Shown: positions 8,525 to 16,781, numbered from the stretch's first letter. The stretch is 64,000 bases of DNA from Mucilaginibacter galii (GCF_014635825.1 NZ_BMDO01000008.1:1-64000), one strand, 5' to 3'. A program made the numbers and translations. Notes: a model not told the origin generated them from the sequence alone.

Positions 8525-8554
8525 TAAATTTACAAGTTAAAATTAATTTGTCAA
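8525..8554 (-). promoter_or_regulatory. Bacteroidota-type promoter of the pheA leader
   Basis: On the minus strand TTG (8554-8552) is followed after 19 nt by TAAATTTA (8532-8525). This fits the Bacteroidota consensus TTTG-N19-TAnnTTTG closely. It would start transcription a few bases before the leader ATG at 8509, giving a very short 5' leader. Confidence 0.7.
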
Positions 8555-8730
8555 GAGAAAATTTTAAAAAAGATGCGTAAACCAAATTTTATTTTTTTTC
8601 GTGACTTATTGTAACTGTTAGTTTCTTGCAAATTAAGCAATTGCTGTTATTGGTTAAGTTGCACTATAAAGTGCGCGATTAGTTGTGGCAAATAATTATA
8701 TATAATTACATTTAAGGCTCTAATTGATCA

Positions 8731-10065
8731 ATGCCCAAGATTAAATCCTATTTGTTCCATATATGGCACAGCCTAAATGGTTCTGTGTCACAGTTTCCGC
8801 TTACAACGCGTATATTTCATTCAATTTGCCTCATATCTGTGCTGGCACTTGCTTACAACGTGCCGCTTAATTATATGGTGGGGCTGCCTTGGGTGGCGGT
8901 GGTAAGTGCATTAGTGGGTGCTTTATTTGCAACGTTATACTACCTGTCCAGAGTAAAACGCAAAACCATGCTGGCTATGCTTATCTTTTGTATTGCGGGT
9001 GATCTAATGTTTATAGCGGTGTTCTTTCTAAACTCAGGCATAAACGGCCCAACCGATATTTTCTTTATATTAACTATGGTCATGATGGTGGCTATTGTGC
9101 CTGTAAGCCAGTACTGGGTGTGGGTTATTACCAATGTAATTATCGTTTCGGGCTTGCACTATTTACAATATTCTTTCCCTGAATTAGTACCCAATGCCTA
9201 TCATGAAGAAGTTAACCGTTATGTAGATATTACTTCGGCTTACTTTACGGTAGTGGCGGTTGCGCTATTCAGCTTTTACCTTATAAGGCGTAATTACGAG
9301 TCGGAACGTAAATCGGCCGAACAGAAAACCGCAATGATGCGGTTGCTCAACGAAGAGAAGAATAAGTTGTTTTCGATTATATCTCATGACCTGAGGGCGC
9401 CGCTCAGCAATATTCAGAACTACCTCGAACTGCTTACTGTGGTAGATATTAGTGAAGATGAGCGTTTCAAAATAAACAGTGATTTGTTGCAATCTACCCG
9501 CAGCACACTCGATTTATTGAACAACGTGCTATCGTGGTCTAAAAGCCAGATGCAAGGCTTGTCGTTCAAGCTATCCCCCTACAATGTTTATCAGTTGTTG
9601 TCGTCGCCAATGCTGCTTTTTATACGGATTGCCGAGAGTAAAAATATCAGGTTGGAGATTTCTATAGATCCAAAGCTGGAAGTTGTTGCTAACGGCGACA
9701 TGCTTCAACTGGTTATTCGTAATTTAATTAACAACGCCATTAAATTTACAGCACCCGGCGGACGCATTATTTTTAGTGCGCAACGACACGATGATTTATG
9801 TCACTTTATGGTGAAAGATAGTGGTACCGGCAAGCCTGTGAAACTTTCTACAGACATCTTTTATCTTAATTCGGACTCAACAGCCGGTACATCTAACGAA
9901 AAGGGGGTAGGGTTAGGCCTGGTATTATGTAAAGAGTTTACCGAGGCGCAAAATGGCCGGATATGGTTTGAATCCGATTCGGTAAGCGGTTCAAGCTTTT
10001 TTGTACAGTTACCTTTGGTAAGTGAAGAGGAAGTAGTAAGGATGGAAACACTGTTTACGCAATAA
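8731..10065 (+). CDS. Membrane sensor histidine kinase
   Basis: The protein has 444 residues. About six hydrophobic segments span residues 30-185 with no large extracellular domain. A short helix leads into the HisKA domain, whose phospho-acceptor is H219 in FSIISHDLRAPL. The HATPase_c domain follows: N-box LIRNLINNAIKF, a degenerate G1 box KDSGTGKP (usually DxGxGI), and G2 box KGVGLGLVLCKEF. It should phosphorylate a response regulator, but none is encoded nearby, so it is an orphan in this window. It is divergent from the pheA leader and convergent with aroB. The stimulus is unknown. Confidence 0.93.
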   Translation: MPKIKSYLFHIWHSLNGSVSQFPLTTRIFHSICLISVLALAYNVPLNYMVGLPWVAVVSALVGALFATLYYLSRVKRKTMLAMLIFCIAGDLMFIAVFFLNSGINGPTDIFFILTMVMMVAIVPVSQYWVWVITNVIIVSGLHYLQYSFPELVPNAYHEEVNRYVDITSAYFTVVAVALFSFYLIRRNYESERKSAEQKTAMMRLLNEEKNKLFSIISHDLRAPLSNIQNYLELLTVVDISEDERFKINSDLLQSTRSTLDLLNNVLSWSKSQMQGLSFKLSPYNVYQLLSSPMLLFIRIAESKNIRLEISIDPKLEVVANGDMLQLVIRNLINNAIKFTAPGGRIIFSAQRHDDLCHFMVKDSGTGKPVKLSTDIFYLNSDSTAGTSNEKGVGLGLVLCKEFTEAQNGRIWFESDSVSGSSFFVQLPLVSEEEVVRMETLFTQ

Positions 10066-10088
10066 GCAGGGTTCCCATCCACTATAGT

Positions 10089-11150
10089 TTAAAGTCCCTT
10101 ATAGTAACTTAGGCTCTGGCAAAGCTCTTCTTCAGTGCATATGTGGTCTATGCTGCACTGACCAATTTTGTTAAGCAACGTACAGTTAATTAAACCGTTC
10201 TGATTCTTTTTGTCGGTTTTCATCAAGTTATGCAACAAGCTGTAGCAGGAATCATCTATTTCATATTTCGGATACAGACCGGTTAGTACCGTGCTAATCT
10301 CGTCAAGTTCTTCGGCGCTTAAACCGGCTTTTTTGTGCGAGAGCCAAGCTTCGCAGATCATTCCTATAGCTATGGCTTCGCCGTGAGTTAAATGTACCTT
10401 GTCATTTTGCAGCGAGTAGGTTTCTACTGCATGGCCAACAGTGTGCCCAAAGTTTAAGCACTTACGGAAACCTTTTTCAAAAGGATCTGCCACTACCACC
10501 TTGTTCTTAATAACTACTGATTGATACACCAACTCAGCCGGTGGTGCTACACCTATATTTTGCACTTTCAATAAATTCCAGTAGGCGGCATCTTGTATTA
10601 AACCATGCTTCAGCATTTCTGCATAACCTGAGAGAATTTGCCTTGGTGGCAGTGTTTCTAAAAATGCGGGCTCAATAAATACTGCTTTTGGTGAGGTAAA
10701 GGTGCCTAAGATATTTTTCAGATTATTAAAATCAATACCGGTTTTACCACCTACAGATGCATCTACCTGCGAAAGCAGTGTAGTGGGCACCTGGACGAAA
10801 TCTATCCCGCGTTTATAAACAGAGGCCGCAAAGCCCCCCATATCGCCAATAACCCCCCCACCTAAATTGATCATGAGCGCATGGCGGTCGGCACCAAAAT
10901 CAATCAGCGTGTTCCAAATGCCTTCACAAAATTCAATGGTCTTGCTTTCTTCTCCGGCGCTTACTTCAATTAAATCATAATTATCGGCAGCGCTCAGGTA
11001 CATTTGCAGCAGCGGCAAACAATGTACGCTTGTATATTCATCTGTTAAAACAAAGCAACGTGAATAATTGCCTTTTTCTATTAAGTTAACCAGTTCGGTT
11101 AAGGTATCGGTAAAATAGACGGGGTAGTCTATACTATTAATCGTATCCAT
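10089..11150 (-). CDS. aroB: 3-Dehydroquinate synthase
   Basis: The protein has 353 residues, the usual length. It cyclises DAHP to 3-dehydroquinate using NAD+ and a divalent metal, the second shikimate step. Seen are GGGVIGDMGGFAASVYKRGI (NAD binding), VPTTLLSQVDASVGGKTGI, FGHTVGHAVE and HGEAIAIGM, which supply metal ligands (Glu and two His). It lies 6 bp behind the S4-domain gene, so the two are probably cotranscribed. It is separate from the Phe-attenuated operon, so early pathway flux would be controlled differently. Confidence 0.97.
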   Translation of the reverse strand: MDTINSIDYPVYFTDTLTELVNLIEKGNYSRCFVLTDEYTSVHCLPLLQMYLSAADNYDLIEVSAGEESKTIEFCEGIWNTLIDFGADRHALMINLGGGVIGDMGGFAASVYKRGIDFVQVPTTLLSQVDASVGGKTGIDFNNLKNILGTFTSPKAVFIEPAFLETLPPRQILSGYAEMLKHGLIQDAAYWNLLKVQNIGVAPPAELVYQSVVIKNKVVVADPFEKGFRKCLNFGHTVGHAVETYSLQNDKVHLTHGEAIAIGMICEAWLSHKKAGLSAEELDEISTVLTGLYPKYEIDDSCYSLLHNLMKTDKKNQNGLINCTLLNKIGQCSIDHICTEEELCQSLSYYKGL

Positions 11151-11156
11151 AAAAAA

Positions 11157-11363
11157 TTAAATCACTATGATCTTTTTCGAGCGAAACTCAACTACATCGC
11201 CTTTTTTTACTTTTAAGCGTTTGCGGTAATCAACTTCGCCATTGTACTTTACTTCACCTTCGGTAACTACAATTTGCGCTTCGCCTCCGGTGTAAACTAA
11301 ACCTGTAGCCTTTAACAATTGTATTAGAGGGATAAACTCGCCGTTTAGTTTAAATTCGATCAT
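11157..11363 (-). CDS. Small S4-domain RNA-binding protein (YbcJ-like)
   Basis: The product has 68 residues and consists almost wholly of an S4 fold: IPLIQLLKATGLVYTGGEAQ followed by EVKYNGEVDYRKRLKVKKGD. This alpha-L motif binds structured RNA in ribosomal protein S4, pseudouridine synthases and YbcJ. It is the first gene of a two-gene unit with aroB. The target RNA is unknown. Confidence 0.9.
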   Translation of the reverse strand: MIEFKLNGEFIPLIQLLKATGLVYTGGEAQIVVTEGEVKYNGEVDYRKRLKVKKGDVVEFRSKKIIVI

Positions 11364-11430
11364 GATTTGACAAAAATAAACTATTGAAGCAGAAAATGAG
11401 TTATATAGATTGAATTTCTAATTTTGCGCA

Positions 11431-12633
11431 ATGTTAGCTGAAAATAATTCCACTCAGCCCCATAGGGGTAATTTATCTTTCGAAAATACAGAAATAGCCT
11501 TTCGTCATGCCAATAATGCCGATTTGAATCGCGCGTATTGGTTGTTTAAAGCCATCAATAATAATTTTTTAGTGAAGATAGGGCCGGGCATGACCAACTT
11601 TGCCTTGAACATTGGCCTGCCCATAAAAGGTGTTATTAAGGCCACAATCTTCAAGCAATTTTGCGGTGGCGAAACTATTGCTGAGTGTGCCGGTACGATT
11701 AAAAATTTGCAACAAGGCGGGGTAGGAACTATTTTAGATTACTCCGTAGAAGGCGAAGAGCATGAGCATGTATTTGACCATACGCGAGACGAAATTATAC
11801 GCACTATTGAACGTGCCACTGGTGATGCGGCCATACCGCTTACTGTTTTTAAAGTAACTGGTGTAGGGCGTTTTGGGTTATTAGAAAAGCTGGATACAGG
11901 GCAAAGTTTAACTATTGCCGAAGAACAAGAATGGCAGAAGGTGCAGGATAGGGTAAAAGCTATCTGCCAAAATGCATTCCAGGCTGGCATACCGGTTATG
12001 ATTGACGCCGAAGAAAGCTGGATTCAAAAGACCATTGACCATTTAGCATTGAGTATGATGCAACGATTTAACCAGCAGAAAGCTATTGTTTATAATACGT
12101 ATCAGCTTTATCGCCACGATAAACTCGCATCGTTAAAACTTGATTTTGATTTATCCCGTACCGGAGGCTTTTTATTAGGCGTAAAAATTGTACGAGGTGC
12201 CTACATGGAAAAAGAGCGTAAAAGGGCGCAGGAAATGGGCTACCCATCGCCCATACAGCCCAATAAAGCGTCAAGTGACCGTGATTATAACGAAGCCGTG
12301 CGCTTTTGCGTGAACAACGTAGAAAGCATAGCCATGGTTGCCGGTACTCATAGTGAAGAAAGTTGCCGTTTGCTGGCCGATCTGCTGGACGAATTGAATG
12401 TTCCGCATAATCACCCTCATGTTTATTTTTCGCAATTATTGGGCATGAGCGATAACCTGAGTTTTAACCTGTCTAATGCCGGTTACAACGTAGCTAAGTA
12501 TGTACCTTACGGACCCGTAAAGGCGGTAATGCCATACCTGTTTCGCCGTGCGCAGGAAAACACTTCTATAGCCGGCCAAACAAGCCGTGAACTTGGCTTA
12601 ATTAGTAAAGAACGTAAGCGCAGGGGACTGTAA
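11431..12633 (+). CDS. Proline dehydrogenase (monofunctional)
   Basis: The protein has 400 residues and forms an FAD-dependent beta/alpha barrel that oxidises L-proline to 1-pyrroline-5-carboxylate and feeds electrons to quinone. Markers are GVKIVRGAYMEKERKRA, with the FAD and substrate-contacting lysine/arginine, and the C-terminal YGPVKAVMPYLFRRAQEN, which is the family signature carrying substrate-binding arginines. There is no fused aldehyde dehydrogenase domain, so the second step (P5C dehydrogenase) must be encoded elsewhere. It starts 67 bp from the divergent S4 gene. A strong hairpin follows its stop. Confidence 0.94.
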   Translation: MLAENNSTQPHRGNLSFENTEIAFRHANNADLNRAYWLFKAINNNFLVKIGPGMTNFALNIGLPIKGVIKATIFKQFCGGETIAECAGTIKNLQQGGVGTILDYSVEGEEHEHVFDHTRDEIIRTIERATGDAAIPLTVFKVTGVGRFGLLEKLDTGQSLTIAEEQEWQKVQDRVKAICQNAFQAGIPVMIDAEESWIQKTIDHLALSMMQRFNQQKAIVYNTYQLYRHDKLASLKLDFDLSRTGGFLLGVKIVRGAYMEKERKRAQEMGYPSPIQPNKASSDRDYNEAVRFCVNNVESIAMVAGTHSEESCRLLADLLDELNVPHNHPHVYFSQLLGMSDNLSFNLSNAGYNVAKYVPYGPVKAVMPYLFRRAQENTSIAGQTSRELGLISKERKRRGL

Positions 12634-12671
12634 AGTTTCCCAGTTTTCCAACATATCTTCGGCTTCATTTA

Positions 12672-12708
12672 ATCACTTGCATATGCTTACCAAGCATATG
12701 CAAGTGAT
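12672..12708. terminator. Long perfect hairpin between proline dehydrogenase and HAD genes
   Basis: ATCACTTGCATATGCTT pairs perfectly with AAGCATATGCAAGTGAT (17 bp) around a 3-nt loop, with GTATTTTT after it on the plus strand. It is placed between two convergent genes, so it probably serves as a bidirectional terminator. Confidence 0.8.
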
Positions 12709-12765
12709 GTATTTTTAAGCTGGATATTTCACGATGCACTTTTACAAGTTCTAAAAGTGGACTTT

Positions 12766-13398
12766 CTAAATTAACCCTTCACGTTGAGCAAAAGCCTGAA
12801 TAGTGTCTGGGGCGGTCATCAAGAATGTTTGTATACCCAGAGCCTTGGCTGCTGCTAAATGTTGCGGACTATCATCTACGAACAAGGTTTCGGCCGGGTT
12901 AAGGTTATTTTCTTTTAATACTTTCTCAAAAATTGCAGGCTCCGGTTTGCGCATTCCGGTAAAGTGCGAGTAGTACACTTTCTCAAACAAGTGGTCATTG
13001 TTGTCGAAACTATATTCATCTTTAAGATACTTCATAATGTAACTGAAATGAATTTCATTAATGTTGCTTAACAGAAAAGTCCGATATTTCCCTTTTAATT
13101 TGAGCAACAAATCATGGTTTCCATCGGCAATTCCAATCAATATACTATTCCATGCTCCGTCAATTTCATTGTCGGTGAGCTCTGGGTTTCCACTTTTTTC
13201 GCGTATGCGGTCACGAAACTGACCCGCAGAAATTTGTCCGCGGTCAAAAGCATCAAAGATGGGGTCTTGCTGTAAATGCCCATAAAATTCATCTACATTA
13301 CTGATACCCAATTCCTTTAAAGACTGCTGTACACGGGCAAAATCTATGCTGAAAATAACGTTACCATAGTCGAAAATGATGTTTTTAATATTTTGCAT
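12766..13398 (-). CDS. HAD-superfamily phosphatase, subfamily IA
   Basis: The protein has 210 residues from the chosen start (Met then QNIKNIIFDYGNVIF). A longer ORF reaches 13449, but its extra 17 residues are unlike the family and run toward the tRNA gene. Motif I is IIFDYGNVIF (Asp nucleophile, although the usual second Asp of DxD is Asn), motif II is FLLSNIN, motif III the lysine in GMRKPEPAIF, and motif IV LFVDDSPQHL. It should hydrolyse a small phosphate ester, with YihX-like sugar phosphatases a plausible comparison. The substrate is not predictable. The DYGN variant is common in YihX-type members. Confidence 0.9.
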   Translation of the reverse strand: MQNIKNIIFDYGNVIFSIDFARVQQSLKELGISNVDEFYGHLQQDPIFDAFDRGQISAGQFRDRIREKSGNPELTDNEIDGAWNSILIGIADGNHDLLLKLKGKYRTFLLSNINEIHFSYIMKYLKDEYSFDNNDHLFEKVYYSHFTGMRKPEPAIFEKVLKENNLNPAETLFVDDSPQHLAAAKALGIQTFLMTAPDTIQAFAQREGLI

Positions 13399-13460
13399 AT
13401 TGTGTTTGGCTATTTGCCCGCAAATATGTAAAATTGCACCCGGAAACAAAACAAGTTCCT

Positions 13461-13534
13461 GCGCCTATAGCTCAGTTGGTTAGAGTAGAAGACTCATAAT
13501 CTTTTGGTCCCTGGTTCGAGCCCAGGTGGGCGCA
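13461..13534 (+). tRNA. tRNA with anticodon CAT (tRNA-Met type), element integration site
   Basis: A full cloverleaf of 74 nt can be drawn. The acceptor arm is GCGCCTA with TGGGCGC plus discriminator A, the D-arm begins GCTCAGTTGG, the anticodon arm is GAAGA-CTCATAA-TCTTT with CAT in the loop, and the T-arm is CCTGG-TTCGAGC-CCAGG. No CCA is encoded. Initiator, elongator or lysidine-modified Ile-tRNA cannot be decided with certainty, and elongator Met is most likely. Its 3' 43 nt coincide with the left repeat of the integrated element, so the functional 3' half was probably supplied by the element. Confidence 0.92.
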
Positions 13535-13535
13535 C
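13492..13535 (+). repeat. attL: left 44-bp direct repeat of the integrated element
   Basis: The repeat begins ACTCATAATCTTTTGGTCCC and ends GGTGGGCGCAC, identical to 32158-32201. It covers the anticodon loop to the 3' end of the tRNA. A looser match extends left to 13470 (GCTCAGTTGGTTAGAG is also present at 32135-32150). Confidence 0.93.
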
Positions 13536-13544
13536 AAGCGAGAG

Positions 13545-13577
13545 AAGCTCCTTAGTATAACTAAGGGGCTTTTTTTA
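13545..13577 (+). terminator. Terminator behind the tRNA, element-derived
   Basis: AGCTCCTTAG and CTAAGGGGCT form a stem with loop TATAA, followed by seven T. It differs from the terminator found beyond the right repeat (32205-32237), which would be the original one. The element thus seems to bring its own terminator for the tRNA it rebuilds. Confidence 0.85.
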
Positions 13578-13686
13578 TGCCTTAATCTGCGTATACAAGC
13601 TGTAAATGCGGTTTTTGAATTGAATTAATTAAATTAAGTTAATGGCATAGCTATAATACTACACTGTTGCAAGTTACATAAATTGT

Positions 13687-13815
13687 TCAGCTTGGTGCTG
13701 TTTGGCGCATGGCTTGGCGCACTTTTTGGCGCATACTGACCCGTTCTAATGGAATTGGCTGGTAGTCGAACTGCCTATCGTCGGCAGTACTCTTTTCAAG
13801 GGATTGTGTACTCAT
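13687..13815 (-). CDS. Possible 42-residue peptide at the left end of the element
   Basis: The ORF begins MSTQSLEKSTADDRQF and ends in a basic, repeated RQKVRQAMRQT stretch. The tail is coded by the three TTTGGCGCA-type repeats, so the ORF may be an accident of those sites. It has no recognised relatives. If real, a small basic protein beside the attachment site could be a directionality factor, but nothing in the sequence proves this. Confidence 0.2.
   Translation of the reverse strand: MSTQSLEKSTADDRQFDYQPIPLERVSMRQKVRQAMRQTAPS
13701..13733. promoter_or_regulatory. Three 9-bp direct repeats, possible integrase arm sites (left)
   Basis: TTTGGCGCA (13701), CTTGGCGCA (13713) and TTTGGCGCA (13725) are spaced exactly 12 bp apart. 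The same 9-mer occurs twice at the right end (32077-32096). This end-specific arrangement resembles arm-type sites of tyrosine recombinases. Confidence 0.5.
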
Positions 13816-14119
13816 GATACTTATGTTGTTTAGTTAATAAGCAAACACATAGGCTAAGGAGCTAACTAAGTCAAGGAGGAACGGAATAAATGTAAGGCGG
13901 TGCGTAGGGTGGTGTTTATGCCGTAGTTCCTTGAAACGTGTTGTTCCTGTTGCCTAACTTTGCGTTAATCACTGAACAACACCCCCTTCCCATTGCCAAC
14001 CTTATATCCTCGTTAGAGTGCTATCAACCTATAAAACAAACACTCATCATCTGTATCTTTCACATCAAATCAGTACCTGACTTGTACCCTAGTTTGGTAA
14101 CGCCATTTCAACAATTGCA

Positions 14120-15160
14120 TTAACCAGTAGGTTCGACTTGTCGTGCAGATGCGCGAACGTACTCCTTTTGGTAGACACGATCTTGGTTTAAGCAGGCAAA
14201 TATTCTTAGTATGATTTTGTAACGGACGGCGTTGAGGACAGACATCTTAGATTTGCCTTCGTCTTTTGTTTTCCGTTGATAATATGCTTTGAAGTCGGAT
14301 TGGTAGGAGATTGAAGAAATAGCACAGATATGTAAAAGGGTCTTCACCCGCTTGTTTGCTAAGGATGATATCTTAGCCTTTCCGACTACAATACCCGACT
14401 CATCTCTGAAAGGAGCTACACCAGCATATGATGCATACTTCTTTGGATCAGTAATGTCCTTGTATTCATTTGTCGTGATGATGATTTGAACTGCTGTAAC
14501 TGGCCCTACACTTGGCACAGATGTTATGATTTCAAATAAGCGCTTAGTTCGTTCGTCCTCTTTAACGGTGCTTATGATTGCTTTATCAACCTCGTCAATG
14601 TCGTTCTTTAATGCCAACATGCTATTGCTACATAGACTCGTCATAGTGGTGACAATTGCAGGGTCTAAAAAGCCGGTTTGTTCCTTGAGTGGAATACGTA
14701 TGGCATGGCTTAAACCGATTAATCTAAACCTAAGGCTTGAGAGGTGAGCTAACTTGTCAATGATGGGTCTACGTTGTGCCCACAACCTCGCTTCTTCCTT
14801 AGTTTTGTACAAGAAGGTTGCAATACGGATGGCATCCAGCTTGTCGTATTTGCCTCTCATCTTACCCAAAGAACTTTTTATATGCAAGGCATCTTCTAAC
14901 ACAACATTTCCTTTGAAGCGCTTCAACGCATTCAAAAGGTGACTGGTGTAGATACCTGTTTGTTCTAGTCCGAATAAAGACTTTCCAATTGTGAACTTGG
15001 GAAGCTGCTTGATGTCCTTAAGGAAGCTTCGTATCGCTTTAAGTTCATTTGGAATTACGGTATGGCTTACTAACTTTCTACCGTTCATAACTGCGCAATC
15101 AAGCTTATCACGCGATACATCAATACCGATGAAGTAAGAATACTTCTTTGCTATATCCAT
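14120..15160 (-). CDS. IS110-family transposase (DEDD recombinase)
   Basis: The protein has 346 residues. The N-terminal RuvC-like DEDD domain begins YFIGIDVSRDKLDCAV with the first catalytic Asp. The C-terminal Tnp20 domain contains ITSVPSVGPVTAVQI and YASYAGVAPFRDESG, where the family's catalytic serine lies. IS110 enzymes move circular intermediates and are guided by a bridge (seek) RNA encoded in the element's non-coding end. Here the 5' non-coding side is about 15161-15420. No terminal inverted repeats are visible, as expected for the family, so exact ends are unknown. It is inserted near the left end of the tRNA-integrated element. Confidence 0.95.
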   Translation of the reverse strand: MDIAKKYSYFIGIDVSRDKLDCAVMNGRKLVSHTVIPNELKAIRSFLKDIKQLPKFTIGKSLFGLEQTGIYTSHLLNALKRFKGNVVLEDALHIKSSLGKMRGKYDKLDAIRIATFLYKTKEEARLWAQRRPIIDKLAHLSSLRFRLIGLSHAIRIPLKEQTGFLDPAIVTTMTSLCSNSMLALKNDIDEVDKAIISTVKEDERTKRLFEIITSVPSVGPVTAVQIIITTNEYKDITDPKKYASYAGVAPFRDESGIVVGKAKISSLANKRVKTLLHICAISSISYQSDFKAYYQRKTKDEGKSKMSVLNAVRYKIILRIFACLNQDRVYQKEYVRASARQVEPTG

Positions 15161-15420
15161 TGTCTAAAGGTTCTATGAAACAGGTCGGTTGAGATTAATC
15201 CTTTTGACAGGTCTTGTAACCTAGCGCAGCTAATAATTCGCTCAACCTGAAATATATTCAACAAGTAGGTACCGTCAGAGCTTTGATTCCATTTATAGGC
15301 CTTGATGCCTGGAACACGGACTAAGCCTTAGTTGAGGTCACTACGAGTTACCTAATTCCAACGACCTGTTTGGTATATAACAAATTTCTGAGCAGCCTGT
15401 TCAAGGCTAGCTACCCCTAT
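15161..15420 (-). ncRNA. Non-coding end of the IS110 element, candidate bridge RNA region
   Basis: About 260 bases upstream of the transposase contain no convincing gene. In IS110-group elements the bridge RNA is transcribed from this 5' side in the sense of the transposase. I did not establish its fold or its target- and donor-binding loops, so the assignment rests on family knowledge and position. Confidence 0.35.
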
Positions 15421-15529
15421 GGCAATAAATATTATTGATGACCTTACGGGTTCAAACGGCCCATCTCGCCAGTGTTGTACTAATTCTTACTGCTTGAGGT
15501 TATCAAGCAATTCCATGCTTTTCGATTTA

Positions 15530-15568
15530 CGAATACAGTGTATTCGCATTGCGAATGCAGTGCGTTCG
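15530..15568. promoter_or_regulatory. Tandem palindromes, likely operator pair
   Basis: CGAATACAGTGTATTCG (15530-15546) is a perfect 17-bp palindrome around a central G. CGAATGCAGTGCGTTCG (15552-15568) is a near copy with one mismatch in its symmetry. Their centres are 22 bp apart, two helical turns, so dimers could bind side by side. No promoter or regulator gene could be tied to them. They lie between the IS110 element and the 87-residue gene. Confidence 0.5.
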
Positions 15569-15672
15569 TATTGTATAACGCTGCTTTGGTGGGCTTGTGG
15601 TAAGCAATTAGATGCACTTTGGACAAGCTTCTGCAATGAATAGCATTTGTTCTACAACCTCTGTAACGCAAT

Positions 15673-15698
15673 AACGCCAAGCTGTGAAGCCTGGCGTT
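15673..15698 (-). terminator. Hairpin behind the 87-aa secreted peptide gene
   Basis: AACGCCA and TGGCGTT arms enclose AGC..GC. It lies 6 bp beyond the gene's stop at 15704. The core CCAAGC/GCCTGG recurs in other hairpins of the element. Confidence 0.6.
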
Positions 15699-15703
15699 TG
15701 TGT

Positions 15704-15967
15704 TTAGTTTTTTGGCGTTACCTTCTTAACAGTTGACTTGTTTGCCTTATAGCGCATATCGGCTGTTCCATCTTTCTTAGTAGGCCCTACAACTGTAGTT
15801 GAACTACTGGCCTTATTTTCTTTATAACGTTTATCAGCTGTACCGTCCTTCTTAGTGTGTGCCTTAGTAGTCGTTACTACTTGGGTGGTTTTCTTTGTCT
15901 GTGCCTGAACTAAGGCTGTACTCATGCCTATCATTAGCATGGCGAACATTGTAAGTAGCTTCTTCAT
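15704..15967 (-). CDS. Small secreted protein with two KKDGTADxRYKxNK repeats
   Basis: The protein has 87 residues. Residues 1-22 form a signal peptide (hydrophobic MFAMLMIGMSTALV, cleavage after QA). The mature part is short, Lys/Thr-rich and holds two copies of TKKDGTADxRYKxNK (about residues 38-52 and 63-77). Such small exported repeat peptides occur in Bacteroidota and I do not know their function. It is a single gene with its own hairpin, inside the integrated element but not obviously part of the defence-like block. Confidence 0.75.
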   Translation of the reverse strand: MKKLLTMFAMLMIGMSTALVQAQTKKTTQVVTTTKAHTKKDGTADKRYKENKASSSTTVVGPTKKDGTADMRYKANKSTVKKVTPKN

Positions 15968-16042
15968 ATCAATGGGTTATAGTGAGTGCTAATAACAACT
16001 TGACAGAAAGATTTGTTCTAAAGCTTTGAACCGATGCCGTGA

Positions 16043-16068
16043 AACACCAAGCTACGGAGCCTGGTTTG
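16043..16068 (-). terminator. Hairpin behind the 193-aa gene
   Basis: ACACCAAGCT and AGCCTGGTTTGT can pair around ACGG. It shares the CCAAGCT/AGCCTGG core with the hairpins at 15673, 24626 and 26861. Confidence 0.55.
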
Positions 16069-16099
16069 TTAATCATATCAACTAAGCCTGAAAGTTCGA

Positions 16100-16681
16100 C
16101 TAGTTACTAGTGTTCGGATTTAAGTTCTTGAGAGTAGAACTTTCCGTCTCCCTTCTGCCAGACTCAGCTAAGAGCGTTTCCAAAACGTAGTTCTTTAGAG
16201 TATCCGTGTTAAAGCTCTCTATCTCGCTCTTAACTGTTTCGTAAGCTTGTTCTACCTTAGTGATGTAGCCTTCTGCCGTATCTTTCAATTCCTTAACCAG
16301 GGTTTCGTTCCCCGTAATTGACTTGTCAGTCAAATATCTAAAGCGTAAGTTGTTTGCTTCATCTATCCATGAATTACGGCCATCAACAGGTGTCACAGCT
16401 TCAAGTAGCGATTTGTCGCCACTCAATGGTACTGTGTAACTTACAGCATTAAGCTGGTCACCCGATTTATATCCGCTACCAAAGGGTGTATCACCGTTTC
16501 GAACAGTATGAATGCCGCTTTCTACCTTGAGCTTATCCCTTTCAACTTTTGGCGCCTTAATCGAAGAGTGTAGGCGCACAGTTTCTGCGAACTGCGTATC
16601 TTGTAGTTGTTGATTGTTTGCCTGCTTGATCATCCGGCTAGCATTCCCTTTCGCGGCCCTGTATGTAATATCTAGATTCAT
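16100..16681 (-). CDS. Uncharacterised 193-aa protein
   Basis: I do not recognise the family. The protein is soluble and hydrophilic with no signal peptide, and its C-terminal half (about residues 125-175) looks helical or coiled-coil (LVKELKDTAEGYITKVEQAY). It lies 100 bp behind the HNH gene on the same strand and ends in a hairpin. It could be an accessory part of the HNH module or independent cargo. Confidence 0.7.
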   Translation of the reverse strand: MNLDITYRAAKGNASRMIKQANNQQLQDTQFAETVRLHSSIKAPKVERDKLKVESGIHTVRNGDTPFGSGYKSGDQLNAVSYTVPLSGDKSLLEAVTPVDGRNSWIDEANNLRFRYLTDKSITGNETLVKELKDTAEGYITKVEQAYETVKSEIESFNTDTLKNYVLETLLAESGRRETESSTLKNLNPNTSN

Positions 16682-16781
16682 AAACTAAGTATCTTATGCT
16701 AGTAAAGATAGTTAGGCACAATGGGTATGTCAAACGAACATGTTCAAATTACAATTGACAGACGCAGGTAGCTTGAAACAG

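Noticed and set aside
13399..13449. Longer start of the HAD gene
   Set aside because: The added 17 residues do not fit the family, and the downstream Met gives the canonical N-terminus directly before motif I.
15419..15680. Small frames between IS110 and the secreted peptide gene
   Set aside because: They cover the palindromes and a hairpin and have no protein-like content.
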